DNA from: Thermosulfurimonas marina
Lineage (GTDB): Bacteria > Desulfobacterota > Thermodesulfobacteria > Thermodesulfobacteriales > Thermodesulfobacteriaceae
Assembly: GCF_012317585.1 (NCBI RefSeq)
Contig: NZ_CP042909.1
Span: forward strand, 744,001 to 808,000
Length of the DNA stretch: 64,000 nt
Reading direction: 5' to 3'
The position numbers and the translations under genes are program-made. The notes beneath the pieces were generated by a model, which was given only the letters and a program-made list of their open reading frames with translations, searched no databases and had not been told where the DNA came from. Positions 45,468 to 54,292 of this stretch are shown here, one piece after another; position 1 is the first letter of the stretch, and each line of letters starts with the position of its first letter.

Positions 45468-45806
45468 TTAAATAGCGGCCTCTCCCCGTTCGCCGGAGCG
45501 TATCCTGAGGGCCTCAATGACCTCATAGACGAAGATCTTTCCGTCTCCGATCTCGCCGGTACGGGCCGCCGAAGCGATGGCCTGCATAATCTTTTCCACA
45601 TCTTCGTCCTTACAGACCACCTTCACTTCTATTTTGGGCAAGAGATCCACCCGGAATTCCCGTCCCCGGAACTGTTCCACCAGGCCGGCCTGCCGCCCGT
45701 GACCCTCCACCTGATAGACCGTGACCCCGGGATGGCCCACTTTTTCCAAAGCCGCCAAAACCTCCTCCATTTTTTCTGGTCTAATGATGGCTCTTATTTC
45801 CTTCAT
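45468..45806 (-). CDS. glnK: PII signal protein (GlnK type), T-loop Tyr replaced
   Basis: 112 residues: MKEIRAIIRPEKMEEVLAAL, T-loop GHGRQAGLVEQFRGREFRVDLLPK, and DGKIFVYEVIEALRIRSGE. PII proteins sense ATP/ADP and 2-oxoglutarate and plug AmtB when ammonium is high. The residue at the uridylylation site (Tyr51) is Phe here, so control by uridylylation is unlikely. It lies 4 bases after amtB. Confidence 0.92.
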   Translation of the reverse strand: MKEIRAIIRPEKMEEVLAALEKVGHPGVTVYQVEGHGRQAGLVEQFRGREFRVDLLPKIEVKVVCKDEDVEKIMQAIASAARTGEIGDGKIFVYEVIEALRIRSGERGEAAI

Positions 45807-45810
45807 GGTC

Positions 45811-47193
45811 TTACCTCCTTACGGTATAGAATTCGGGATAAGCCGGGGTACCGTGTTCCAATAGATCAAGCCCCTGAATCTCCTCTCGCGGAGAGACCCG
45901 AATACCGATAAGAACATCTAGGAGCTTGAAGAGGATAAGCCCCACGCCAAAGGCCCAGACGAATAGGGCCCCCGCTCCGATCAGCTGGGCGATGAGCTGA
46001 TCTACCCCGCCCCCGTAGAAGAGTCCCTTCACGAAGGGAGGTTCGATGGCGTAGTTTCCGTAAGTTCCATCGGCAAACAGACCCACGGCGATAAGACCCC
46101 ATAGGCCGTTAAAACCGTGTACCGGGACGGCTCCCACCGGGTCATCAACCTTTATAGCCTCAAGGAAATAGACCCCGGCCACAAGGATGATACCGGCCAC
46201 CACCCCGATCACCACCGCGGCCCAGGCCTCAACCCAGGCACAGGGAGCGGTAATGGCCACCAGGCCAGCAAGCACGCCGTTCAGGGCCATACCCAAGTCG
46301 AACTTCCGGGTCTTGGCGAGCACGATGAGAAGCGCAGTTAGAGAGGCCGCCGCGGCCGCAAGGGTAGTATTCACCGCGATCACCGAGATGCGCAGATGAT
46401 GGGCAGAAAAGGTAGAACCGGGGTTGAAGCCGTACCAGCCGAACCAGAGGATGAAGACCCCGAGCGTAGCCAACGGGATGTTGTGGCCGGGAATGGCCCG
46501 GGGTTTGCCGTTTTTGTCGAACTTCCCAAAACGCGGCCCGAGAACGATGGCCCCGGCAAGCCCCACCAAACCTCCTACGGCATGCACCACACCGGAGCCC
46601 GCGAAGTCCAGATGTCCGAGACCAAAGGGAAGCTTCGAAAGCCAGCCCCCACCCCAGACCCAGTGGGCGTAAACCGGGTAGATGAAACCGGTAATCGCTA
46701 TGGAATAAAGGAGATAAGCCTGAAACTTGATACGTTCGGCCACGGCCCCGGAGACGATGGTCGCCGCCGTGGCGGCAAAGACCATCTGCCAGAAAAAGGA
46801 AAGGTAGTTGCCGACATCGTAACCCTGACCAGAGAGGAAAAAGCCCGAGGTCCCGATGAGGCCCTTCCAGTCCGTGCCGGTAATCAGGGCATAACCCACG
46901 GCCCAGAAGGCCAGTGCCCCCACCACAAAGTCCATGAGGTTCTTGGTTAAGAGATTGGTGGCATTCTTGGCCCGGCAGAAACCGGCCTCCACACAGGCAA
47001 AGCCCGCCTGCATGAACATCACCAGGAATCCGCACACCAACACCCAGACATAGTCCACCGGAAGCCCAGGGTCGGACTTCAGGGTTTCGGCCCCGGTGGG
47101 GTCCCCGGCCAGGGCCATCCCTGAGCCCAGTAAAAACACCGCCGATAAAATCGGCCCAACCCTTTTACCCGAATAAAACCTGCCACTCTCCAT
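45811..47193 (-). CDS. amtB: Ammonium transporter AmtB
   Basis: 460 residues with a signal peptide (to about GMALAG), then 11 membrane segments. AGFACVEAGFCRAKN, the DFAGSGVVHAVGG segment (first pore His) and the PVHGFNGLWG segment (second pore His) are typical. The ATG at 47193 has AGGAGGTAGGT upstream and lies 24 bases after the expected start site of a sigma-54 promoter; the ATG 13 codons upstream would overlap that promoter. Confidence 0.94.
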   Translation of the reverse strand: MESGRFYSGKRVGPILSAVFLLGSGMALAGDPTGAETLKSDPGLPVDYVWVLVCGFLVMFMQAGFACVEAGFCRAKNATNLLTKNLMDFVVGALAFWAVGYALITGTDWKGLIGTSGFFLSGQGYDVGNYLSFFWQMVFAATAATIVSGAVAERIKFQAYLLYSIAITGFIYPVYAHWVWGGGWLSKLPFGLGHLDFAGSGVVHAVGGLVGLAGAIVLGPRFGKFDKNGKPRAIPGHNIPLATLGVFILWFGWYGFNPGSTFSAHHLRISVIAVNTTLAAAAASLTALLIVLAKTRKFDLGMALNGVLAGLVAITAPCAWVEAWAAVVIGVVAGIILVAGVYFLEAIKVDDPVGAVPVHGFNGLWGLIAVGLFADGTYGNYAIEPPFVKGLFYGGGVDQLIAQLIGAGALFVWAFGVGLILFKLLDVLIGIRVSPREEIQGLDLLEHGTPAYPEFYTVRR

Positions 47194-47228
47194 ACCTACC
47201 TCCTCCTTCGTTTTTACCAATCTTGAAT

Positions 47229-47243
47229 ACAAGATTTATGCCA
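47229..47243 (-). promoter_or_regulatory. Sigma-54 promoter for amtB-glnK-porin
   Basis: TGGCATAAATCTTGT on the minus strand matches the -24/-12 pattern TGGCAY-N5-TTGC at all but the last base, with correct GG-N10-G spacing. Transcription should start near 47217. Confidence 0.7.
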
Positions 47244-47364
47244 AATATGAAAATTACTGTAACGAATAGCCCTAGAAGGGTTTAAGAAAGCAGCTTAACG
47301 ATTTTTATGACATTATTGTTAATAATATAGTTTACAAAAGTGACAAAGAGTAACTTAAAAAGGC

Positions 47365-47381
47365 CGAAAATGATCCTTTCG
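47365..47381 (-). terminator. Weak hairpin after nifE
   Basis: On the minus strand CGAAA-N7-TTTCG is followed by GCCTTTTTAAG, 56 bases after the nifE stop. A weak terminator for the nif operon. Confidence 0.4.
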
Positions 47382-47436
47382 AGATGGTTTCATAAGTAGG
47401 TAAGGTCTTTGGCGAGGGAACTTTTGGCGGTTCAGG

Positions 47437-48711
47437 TTATAGGGCTTTAAGGCGCCACACCGGAGCCCGAAGAACGCGGACCAAACTATAAACAAAATTG
47501 ACAAAACCTTGATAACCGGTGTAGGGGCCGCGTCTGCGCTCTTGAGGAAAAGAGAGGGTGGGAAAACCAAGTTTTACCGCTCGCCACTGCTCTCGGGCGT
47601 TGGTGATCACGAGATCGGGCTTAAGCATAGAAAGGGCCCTTTCAAATTCGTCATCTCCGGGATCATCGGTAAGAAAACCGGAAAAGGGAGCGGCTTCTCG
47701 GTGATCTTCGGAACTCCCGAAGACCGAAGCCGCCCCTATGACCTCAAAGCCGAGTTCTCTAAGCATTCTCCCTAAAGGTCCCAGTCTACCGGCCCCAAGT
47801 ACCACAAGCACTCTTTTTCCTTCAAAGAGTTTAAGCCAGGACCTTATCTCCCTAAAGGTCCGGGTCTCCTCCTCCCGGATCAGGCCCTCCACCTTGGCAG
47901 AAGAGAGGCCCAGGGCCTCTCCTACCTTCCGAAGAGAAGCCCCCACGGCCGAAAGCCCATAAAAGGAGACCTTTAGGTATGGAAGACCAAATCGCTCCTT
48001 CAGGGCCGAGGCAAACTCCCTAGCGGTTGAACCGCAGAAAAGGAGATTCAGATGGGCCCGGGAAAGTCGCTCTATCTCCGAAAAACGGGTATCACCGGTA
48101 AGCACCGTGTGCACCTTAACCCCAAGTTTCTCAAGAAGTCGTTTTATCTCCCGGGCCTCTCCAGCCACATTGTACTCTCCGATGAGGTTTACCGTGGGGT
48201 GCTCGGCCTTGGAAAAGGGCCGAACCAAGTTAAGCAGACTCCGGTAGGCCACAGCATGGCCCCCGGCCTGGCTCTTTCCGGAAAACCCCGGACAGTCCAC
48301 CACCACGATCCTGCGTCTAGATTCTCTCTCGATTTCGCGGGCAAGGCCTGCAAGATCTTCCCCGATAAGCCCCGTTGTGCAGGTAGCGTATAGAAAGGCC
48401 CCGCGGGCCGAGGGTCTAAGGGCGAAGGCCTCACGCAGGGCCTTCCTCAGTTTATCAAGACCTCCGAAAATAATCTCTCCAGCTGTAAGTGCGGTCCCAA
48501 AGAGGTCTTTGGCCTCCCCCCGGACCATAGCTCCATAGTAACCGCAGCCCACGGGGCCATGCACCAGATGCACCGCCTCCCGTATCGGCCCGAGCACATA
48601 GCGGGCGCCGAAATAAACGCAGCTTCGCTGGGTCATGCCCCCAGGTTCGCTCGCAAGACCGCAGGGCTTGATTCTCAAAGGCATACAGCCGTAATTTCCG
48701 CAAGACTTCAT
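47437..48711 (-). CDS. nifE: Nitrogenase cofactor scaffold protein NifE
   Basis: 424 residues. It has cluster-ligand cysteines at RSCVYFGAR, GPVGCGYYG and CTTGLIGEDL, but the HGPVGC/GKSQAGGH pattern and the absence of a cofactor Cys/His pair like NifD mark it as NifE. It would host FeMo-cofactor maturation. NifN, its normal partner, is not in the window. It follows nifK by 14 bases; last gene of the operon. Confidence 0.85.
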   Translation of the reverse strand: MKSCGNYGCMPLRIKPCGLASEPGGMTQRSCVYFGARYVLGPIREAVHLVHGPVGCGYYGAMVRGEAKDLFGTALTAGEIIFGGLDKLRKALREAFALRPSARGAFLYATCTTGLIGEDLAGLAREIERESRRRIVVVDCPGFSGKSQAGGHAVAYRSLLNLVRPFSKAEHPTVNLIGEYNVAGEAREIKRLLEKLGVKVHTVLTGDTRFSEIERLSRAHLNLLFCGSTAREFASALKERFGLPYLKVSFYGLSAVGASLRKVGEALGLSSAKVEGLIREEETRTFREIRSWLKLFEGKRVLVVLGAGRLGPLGRMLRELGFEVIGAASVFGSSEDHREAAPFSGFLTDDPGDDEFERALSMLKPDLVITNAREQWRAVKLGFPTLSFPQERRRGPYTGYQGFVNFVYSLVRVLRAPVWRLKAL

Positions 48712-48725
48712 TCTATTCCCCTTTA

Positions 48726-50198
48726 TTACTGATGCGTCCGGTCGTCCGGATAGTGATGATCCAGGATGGCGTTTACGATCCGGGCCAGAAAACGTTCTCC
48801 CCCCCGATAGCCCACGATGGGTTCCCGTTGATAGCCTATCCGGTCATAAACCGGAAAACCAAACCGGACAAGCGGCACCTTTATCTCTTTCGAAATATTT
48901 ACACATCGCGAGTGTCCCAAGATCACATCCGGCTTGTCGTTCTTAAGGGCGTATTCCCATTCGAACTGGTCGCTACCGTTCATGATGACCGGTTTGTAAT
49001 TATATTCCTCACATACTTTCCAAATCTCTTCCGCAGCTGAAGAACTCTTGGTACCCACGAGAATGTAAGTTGGAATCATACCGAGTTCGCAGACGAAGCG
49101 CGTGGCCGCGGCCGCAAAATCCGGGTCGCCGCAGATGGCTACCTGTTTCATCATGGTGTAGTGCAGGGTATCGGCCATGGCGTCAAGGAGGATGCCCCGT
49201 TCCCAGCGTATAGCCTCCGGAATGGGCCGCCCTGAGACCTCACTTACCGTTTTGAGGAGCTCATCGGTATTGCCCACCCCTATAGGCATAGGAAGCACAA
49301 AGGCCGGCACCTTGTGACGACGGGAAAGCCATTTCGCGCCGGCTCCGCCGGCATCCGGCGAAAGAGCGAAAATAGCCTTCGCATCTCCGGCCCGCACGAA
49401 CTCCTCTACCCGGGTACCTCCCGGAGGATAATAGGGGATCCTATTGGGCATACCCACCAGCGGACAGTCGAGAGTGTCACTTATATCAAAGAGGATATGA
49501 GAAGATACCCCCATGAGCTCAAAGAGATGTTTTAACTCCCGCAAATCTCCGGGCATGAGAAATCCGGGGATGAAGTATAGGTCTTCGGAAGGTTGACCGC
49601 TCTTGCGGGAAAGGGCCTTGAGGAACTCGCGTGCGGCCCGGTTGTAGCCCTCCACGTGGGATCCGGCAAAGCTCGGGGTGTTTACCACCACAAACTTCGT
49701 AAGATCAAGCACCTCCGGTCCGAATTCTTCCTCCATAAGGTCCAGGGCCTCGGCAAGAAAACTCTGGATGTCATCTCCGATGACCTCACTTGAACAGGTG
49801 GTAACGATAGCGATGAGCTCCGGTTTATAGCGGCAGACCAAGTTCCGCACTCCGCGAATAAGGTTCTTACGGCCACCGAAGACCGCGGCATCTTCATGAA
49901 AGGAGGCCGTAGCGATAGAGGCCGGTTCACGGAAGACACGGGAAAAAGTATAACGCACGTAAGTGGTGCAACCCTGGGCTCCCTGTACAAAAGGAATAGC
50001 CCTATGTACCCCCAACGTAGCCCACATGGCCCCGAAGGGCATACAGGTGCGGCTGGGATCAATACAAACTGCCCGTTTGGCAGCCGGCACCAGCTCTGGA
50101 GGTGGTGGAACATATTCCGGCGTCAAAGGCTTCTTTTCTATGCGGAGTTGTTTATAGGTTATCCCTTCTATGGGTATTTCCGATACGTGGTTTATCAT
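48726..50198 (-). CDS. nifK: Nitrogenase MoFe protein beta chain
   Basis: 490 residues. P-cluster ligands: Cys in RTCMPFGAMWATLG, Cys in GAQGCTTYVRYTFSRVFREP, Cys in TTCSSEVIGDD. SFHEDAAVFGG and NTPSFAGSHVEGY are typical of NifK. It pairs with NifD and holds the shared [8Fe-7S] P-cluster. It is shorter than Azotobacter NifK (523), as in other anaerobe enzymes. It is 20 bases after nifD. Confidence 0.93.
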   Translation of the reverse strand: MINHVSEIPIEGITYKQLRIEKKPLTPEYVPPPPELVPAAKRAVCIDPSRTCMPFGAMWATLGVHRAIPFVQGAQGCTTYVRYTFSRVFREPASIATASFHEDAAVFGGRKNLIRGVRNLVCRYKPELIAIVTTCSSEVIGDDIQSFLAEALDLMEEEFGPEVLDLTKFVVVNTPSFAGSHVEGYNRAAREFLKALSRKSGQPSEDLYFIPGFLMPGDLRELKHLFELMGVSSHILFDISDTLDCPLVGMPNRIPYYPPGGTRVEEFVRAGDAKAIFALSPDAGGAGAKWLSRRHKVPAFVLPMPIGVGNTDELLKTVSEVSGRPIPEAIRWERGILLDAMADTLHYTMMKQVAICGDPDFAAAATRFVCELGMIPTYILVGTKSSSAAEEIWKVCEEYNYKPVIMNGSDQFEWEYALKNDKPDVILGHSRCVNISKEIKVPLVRFGFPVYDRIGYQREPIVGYRGGERFLARIVNAILDHHYPDDRTHQ

Positions 50199-50218
50199 GG
50201 TTCACCTCCCCATAAGTT

Positions 50219-51649
50219 TTAAATTTCGTTACGGGCCAGTCGCCATACCGGGGCACAAACCGCTTGGTAAATGTCTCGAGCAAAGTTCACAAACCCGCGG
50301 AAACCAGCGTACGGCCCGGCTTCGTAAGAATGTGAATTGAGGGTCGGCACCCCAAACTTACGCACAAGGTACTTCTCCTTAAGACCGGTGAGGAAAAGAT
50401 CGGGTTTACAAGTCTCGATCATCTCTTCGATCTCGAACTCGTTGGGATTATCGATAACGAGAGTTCCCGGTTTTACGCGTTGGACGATCTTCTCATAGTC
50501 CTCTTTGTGTCCAAAGGTGGTCATACAAGCCACCACCTCCATCCCGAGTTCCTCCATTACCTTTGGCCAGTGCCACACCCGTGGAGCTCCCACGTAAATG
50601 GCCACCCGCTTTCCGGAAAGTCTTTCTCGATACCAGGAAAGAGCCTTCTCTATAGCCGCGGTCTCCTCCTCGATAATTTCCTCGGCCCGACGCTTCATCT
50701 TCTTTTCTCCGAACCAGGCCGCTACATCTCGTAGCGCCTTTGCGGTCTGGGAGATTCCGAAGAGGCTCACACGGACAAAAGGAATCTCGTAGCCCTCCTT
50801 TAGAAGTTCCGCGATGTAGGTAGCCGAACGTTGACAGTGAACAATATTCAATTTGGCATCCGGAAGCTTTAAAAGGTCATTGAGACGGGCATTCCCCGTA
50901 AAGACATTGAGAATCCGCAGACCCAACTTCTCAAAAAGCGGCACTACCGTAACCAAGTCCCAGTCAATGTTGTAATCACCGATGAGATTGACATCATAGG
51001 GTGTCTTCTCCTCTTCCTTCATACATACTTCCGGATGTTTCTCACGATACTTAAGAAGCCACCGGTAAAACTGAGTGTTAAATTCATGGTGTCCCTTGGA
51101 CTGAGAGACTCCACAAAAACCCGGAGAGGCACAAGCAAAGATGGGCTTGCCCACCATTGCAGATACCTCTCGAGCCACCTGTTCGATATCATCCCCAATA
51201 AGGGCGGTGGAACAGGTGTTATAGATAATGGCTCCCTGAGCACCGGGATTGATGCGAAAGGCCTCAAGTAGGGCCCTCTTCAGTTTTTCCGCACCGCCGA
51301 AAATGATATCTTGTTCGGTCATGGCCGTGGTGTAGCAGTGGCGGCGGTGGTTGGCCTCGTTTTCAAGCACTCCGGGAGCGGCCCAGTTGTAAACGTCTCC
51401 TAGATGGCGGCGCGTGCCCCAGGTGTAATAACCGCAGCCTACCGGGGCGTGTATCATCTGAATTACATCCGTAATTGGTCCGCCCACGACCCCGCGGGCC
51501 CCGGCAAAGGCTCACCCACGCTCCGTAAGATCACCCGGTACGGTAGGAGCATTACATCTGGGTATGGTCTTCCTGTCCTCATCTACGATGCAAACATGCT
51601 TTATCCTTTCAGGGATGCAGGCATCACATTTCATCTGATAGTAACCCAT
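50219..51649 (-). CDS. nifD: Nitrogenase MoFe protein alpha chain with in-frame TGA at the first P-cluster cysteine
   Basis: 476 codons from ATG at 51649, preceded by GGAGGGACGCC. The N-terminal part MGYYQMKCDACIPERIKH...PGDLTERG is followed by TGA (51512-51514), then AFAGARGVVGGPITDVIQMIH without any other stop. NifD has Cys (alpha-Cys62) at precisely this point (RGCAYAG). Other ligands are present: Cys88 and Cys154 equivalents (PVGCGYY, NTCSTAL), the cofactor Cys in NIVHCQRS, the His in NSHSYEAGPY and Gln-x-x-x-His in SQSKGHH. Either selenocysteine, a nonsense mutation or a sequence error. Initiation at GTG 51487 would lose a P-cluster ligand. Confidence 0.85.
51482..51499 (-). promoter_or_regulatory. 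SECIS-like stem-loop after the nifD TGA
   Basis: On the minus strand GCCCGC-GGGGUC-GUGGGC can form six pairs (one G-U); the stem starts 13 bases and the loop 19 bases after the TGA. Bacterial SECIS hairpins lie at about this distance with a G early in the loop; the E. coli fdhF loop is also GGUC. GC-rich coding sequence readily forms such hairpins, so support is limited. Confidence 0.35.
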
Positions 51650-51669
51650 GGCGTCCCTCCTTTATTTTT

Positions 51670-52503
51670 TTAAGATATGGCAGCCGCCCATAGAATTGTC
51701 TGTAAGGAATCGCCTTCACCTGGAACACCAGCGGCATCGGCCCGGCAGCGCCGACAAGAGAGAAACTGAGGCATGAACCGGGAGGCCAACCGTCTAGCCC
51801 AGCGGAGTTCGGCCTCCGTGGGTGGCCGCCGGTCACGAAAACGTCCCAGAGGAATGAGGGGGATGATGTTCATGAGATGGGCCCCGGTCTCCCATACCCT
51901 ACGGGCAATTTCACCTACTTCCGCATCATTTATTCCCGGCACGAGCACGGTGTTGACCTTGATCCGGATACCCGCCTTCGCGGCCTCCCTCAAACCTTCC
52001 ATCTGGCAAGAAAGAATCGCTTCTGCGGCCTCTTTTCCGGTAAGCTTCTTCCCCTGGTAACGCACCCAAAGGTAGAATTTGGAGGCGGTCTCTAGGGTGG
52101 CAGCGTTCACCGTAACGGTAAGAAACTGTACTCCAAGAGAAACCAAGTCCGGGAGTTTTTCTTTGAGTAAAAGACCGTTGGTGGAAACGCAGAATTTGAG
52201 TCTCGGAAAGGCCTCTCGCACCCGTGAGAGTGCCCGAAAAGTCTCTTCGTTAGCCAACGGATCTCCTGGGCCGGCCACACCTATCACCTCTATGCGAGGT
52301 TCAAGCGTAAGGGCCATCTCCACATAGTCTGGAGCCTCTTCAGGAGGGATTACCCGGCGCGCGGTCCCGGGCCGATTTTCACTCACGCAGGGATACCGTC
52401 GATCACAATAGGCACACTGCACATTGCACCGCGGAGCTACCGGAAGGTGAAGTCTTCCTACTGTCCGATGAGCAGTCTCATCAAAACATGGATGTCTGAT
52501 CAT
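51670..52503 (-). CDS. nifB: FeMo-cofactor biosynthesis radical SAM protein NifB
   Basis: 277 residues from ATG at 52503 after GAAAAGGAGGTTATCAA. HPCFDETAH is the NifB N-terminal cluster motif, CNVQCAYC the radical SAM CxxxCxxC, and the C-terminal SCRRCRADA holds further cluster cysteines. It makes the NifB-co [8Fe-9S-C] core. It has no NifX-like C-terminal domain, as in archaeal and thermophile forms. Position between nifI2 and nifD is unusual. Confidence 0.93.
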   Translation of the reverse strand: MIRHPCFDETAHRTVGRLHLPVAPRCNVQCAYCDRRYPCVSENRPGTARRVIPPEEAPDYVEMALTLEPRIEVIGVAGPGDPLANEETFRALSRVREAFPRLKFCVSTNGLLLKEKLPDLVSLGVQFLTVTVNAATLETASKFYLWVRYQGKKLTGKEAAEAILSCQMEGLREAAKAGIRIKVNTVLVPGINDAEVGEIARRVWETGAHLMNIIPLIPLGRFRDRRPPTEAELRWARRLASRFMPQFLSCRRCRADAAGVPGEGDSLQTILWAAAIS

Positions 52504-52525
52504 TTGATAACCTCCTTTTCCTATC

Positions 52526-52903
52526 TTAGAAAAGGGCCTCAAGGCCCTCCTCACCGTTGCGGACTCTAAAGACCCCTTCCATCGGGAGCACAAAGATCTT
52601 GCCGTCTCCGTGCTCACCGCTCTGATTTACTCGAATAATTCTTTCCACTACCTTGGGAACCATGGCCTCCGGCACCACTACCAAAAGGAGCCTTTTGGGT
52701 ATGAAACCATAAGAGGAAGTCTCGAGCTTTTCGGCCACTTCAGGGCTTACCCTATAGGCGAGTTCCTTGAGCCTTCCTCCCTGTTTTCCTCGGCCAAGCA
52801 CCTTAAAGGCCGTAAAGGAGGGAAATCCCATCTCCTCCAGGGCCTTCTTGGTGGCAAGCATTTTGTTGGGTCTCACAATGGCTATAATCTCCTTTAAGGC
52901 CAT
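52526..52903 (-). CDS. nifI2: Nitrogenase-associated PII protein NifI2
   Basis: 125 residues. PII core (IIAIVRPNKMLATKKAL, DGKIFVLPMEGVFRVRNGE) with a long, altered T-loop (GRGKQGGRLKEL...SYGFIPKRLL) typical of NifI2. NifI1-NifI2 complexes block dinitrogenase in response to ammonium, relieved by 2-oxoglutarate, in methanogens and anaerobic bacteria. 10 bases after nifI1. Confidence 0.9.
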   Translation of the reverse strand: MALKEIIAIVRPNKMLATKKALEEMGFPSFTAFKVLGRGKQGGRLKELAYRVSPEVAEKLETSSYGFIPKRLLLVVVPEAMVPKVVERIIRVNQSGEHGDGKIFVLPMEGVFRVRNGEEGLEALF

Positions 52904-52913
52904 GATTCACCTC

Positions 52914-53231
52914 CTAGAGTTCGGCCTTTCCGGTGCGGATGGTATAGGCCTCTTCCACCGGCGAGACAAAGATCTTGCCATCTCCGAAGCGCCCGGTGCG
53001 GGCGGCCTCCATAATGGTAGTACAGACCCGCTCGACCTCTTCGTCCGGAACCACCAGGAGAAGGAGGCTTTTGGGGAGCTCGTCGTAAACCACTTCTCCC
53101 ACCGTAAGGCCCCCCTGCTTTCCTCGTCCTACTACGTCCACCCTGGTTAGGGCCAGAAAGCCCTCCTGGGCCAGGGCCTCCACCACCTCTTCCGTCTTTT
53201 CCGGTCTTATGACGGCTTTGATCATCTTCAT
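52914..53231 (-). CDS. nifI1: Nitrogenase-associated PII protein NifI1
   Basis: 105 residues with MKMIKAVIRPEKTEEVVEAL and DGKIFVSPVEEAYTIRTG, and a short T-loop GRGKQGGLTVGEVVYDELPK lacking the uridylylated Tyr, the hallmark of NifI1. It lies between nifH and nifI2, the classical place for these post-translational switches. Start after AAGGAGGCAAATC. Confidence 0.92.
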   Translation of the reverse strand: MKMIKAVIRPEKTEEVVEALAQEGFLALTRVDVVGRGKQGGLTVGEVVYDELPKSLLLLVVPDEEVERVCTTIMEAARTGRFGDGKIFVSPVEEAYTIRTGKAEL

Positions 53232-53261
53232 GATTTGCCTCCTTAGGAGATTTCCGGCCTG

Positions 53262-54170
<909 letters not shown>

Positions 54171-54214
54171 TTAAGGCTTTCGCGGTGTACGGGACCTCTT
54201 ACCAAAACCGACTG

Positions 54215-54253
54215 GTAGGTTTTGCGAGTTTAATTTGTAGGATTTGCAAGTTT
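54215..54253. repeat. Paired 17-bp direct repeats, candidate NifA enhancer sites
   Basis: GTAGGWTTTGCRAGTTT occurs at 54215-54231 and 54237-54253, 22 bp apart (two helical turns), between the divergent nifH and nifV sigma-54 promoters. The classical TGT-N10-ACA NifA site was not found here. Confidence 0.55.
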
Positions 54254-54262
54254 CTTAAAAAG

Positions 54263-54278
54263 TGGAATGTTTTTTGCA
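54263..54278 (+). promoter_or_regulatory. Candidate sigma-54 promoter for nifV
   Basis: TGGAATGTTTTTTGCA has GG and GC at the required 10-base spacing; the bases after GG deviate (AAT instead of CAY). The start site near 54289 leaves a very short leader. Confidence 0.6.
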
Positions 54279-54292
54279 TTTTATTTTTGGTG

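Noticed and set aside
47437-48711. Reading this gene as nifN
   Set aside because: It keeps three cluster-type cysteines (RSC, PVGC, CTT) and the NifE-like order; NifN usually lacks some of these. A tree would be decisive.
51485-51487. GTG at 51487 as true start of nifD
   Set aside because: It would give a 422-residue protein lacking the first P-cluster ligand and ~55 conserved N-terminal residues, while a strong ribosome site and conserved N-terminus lie upstream.
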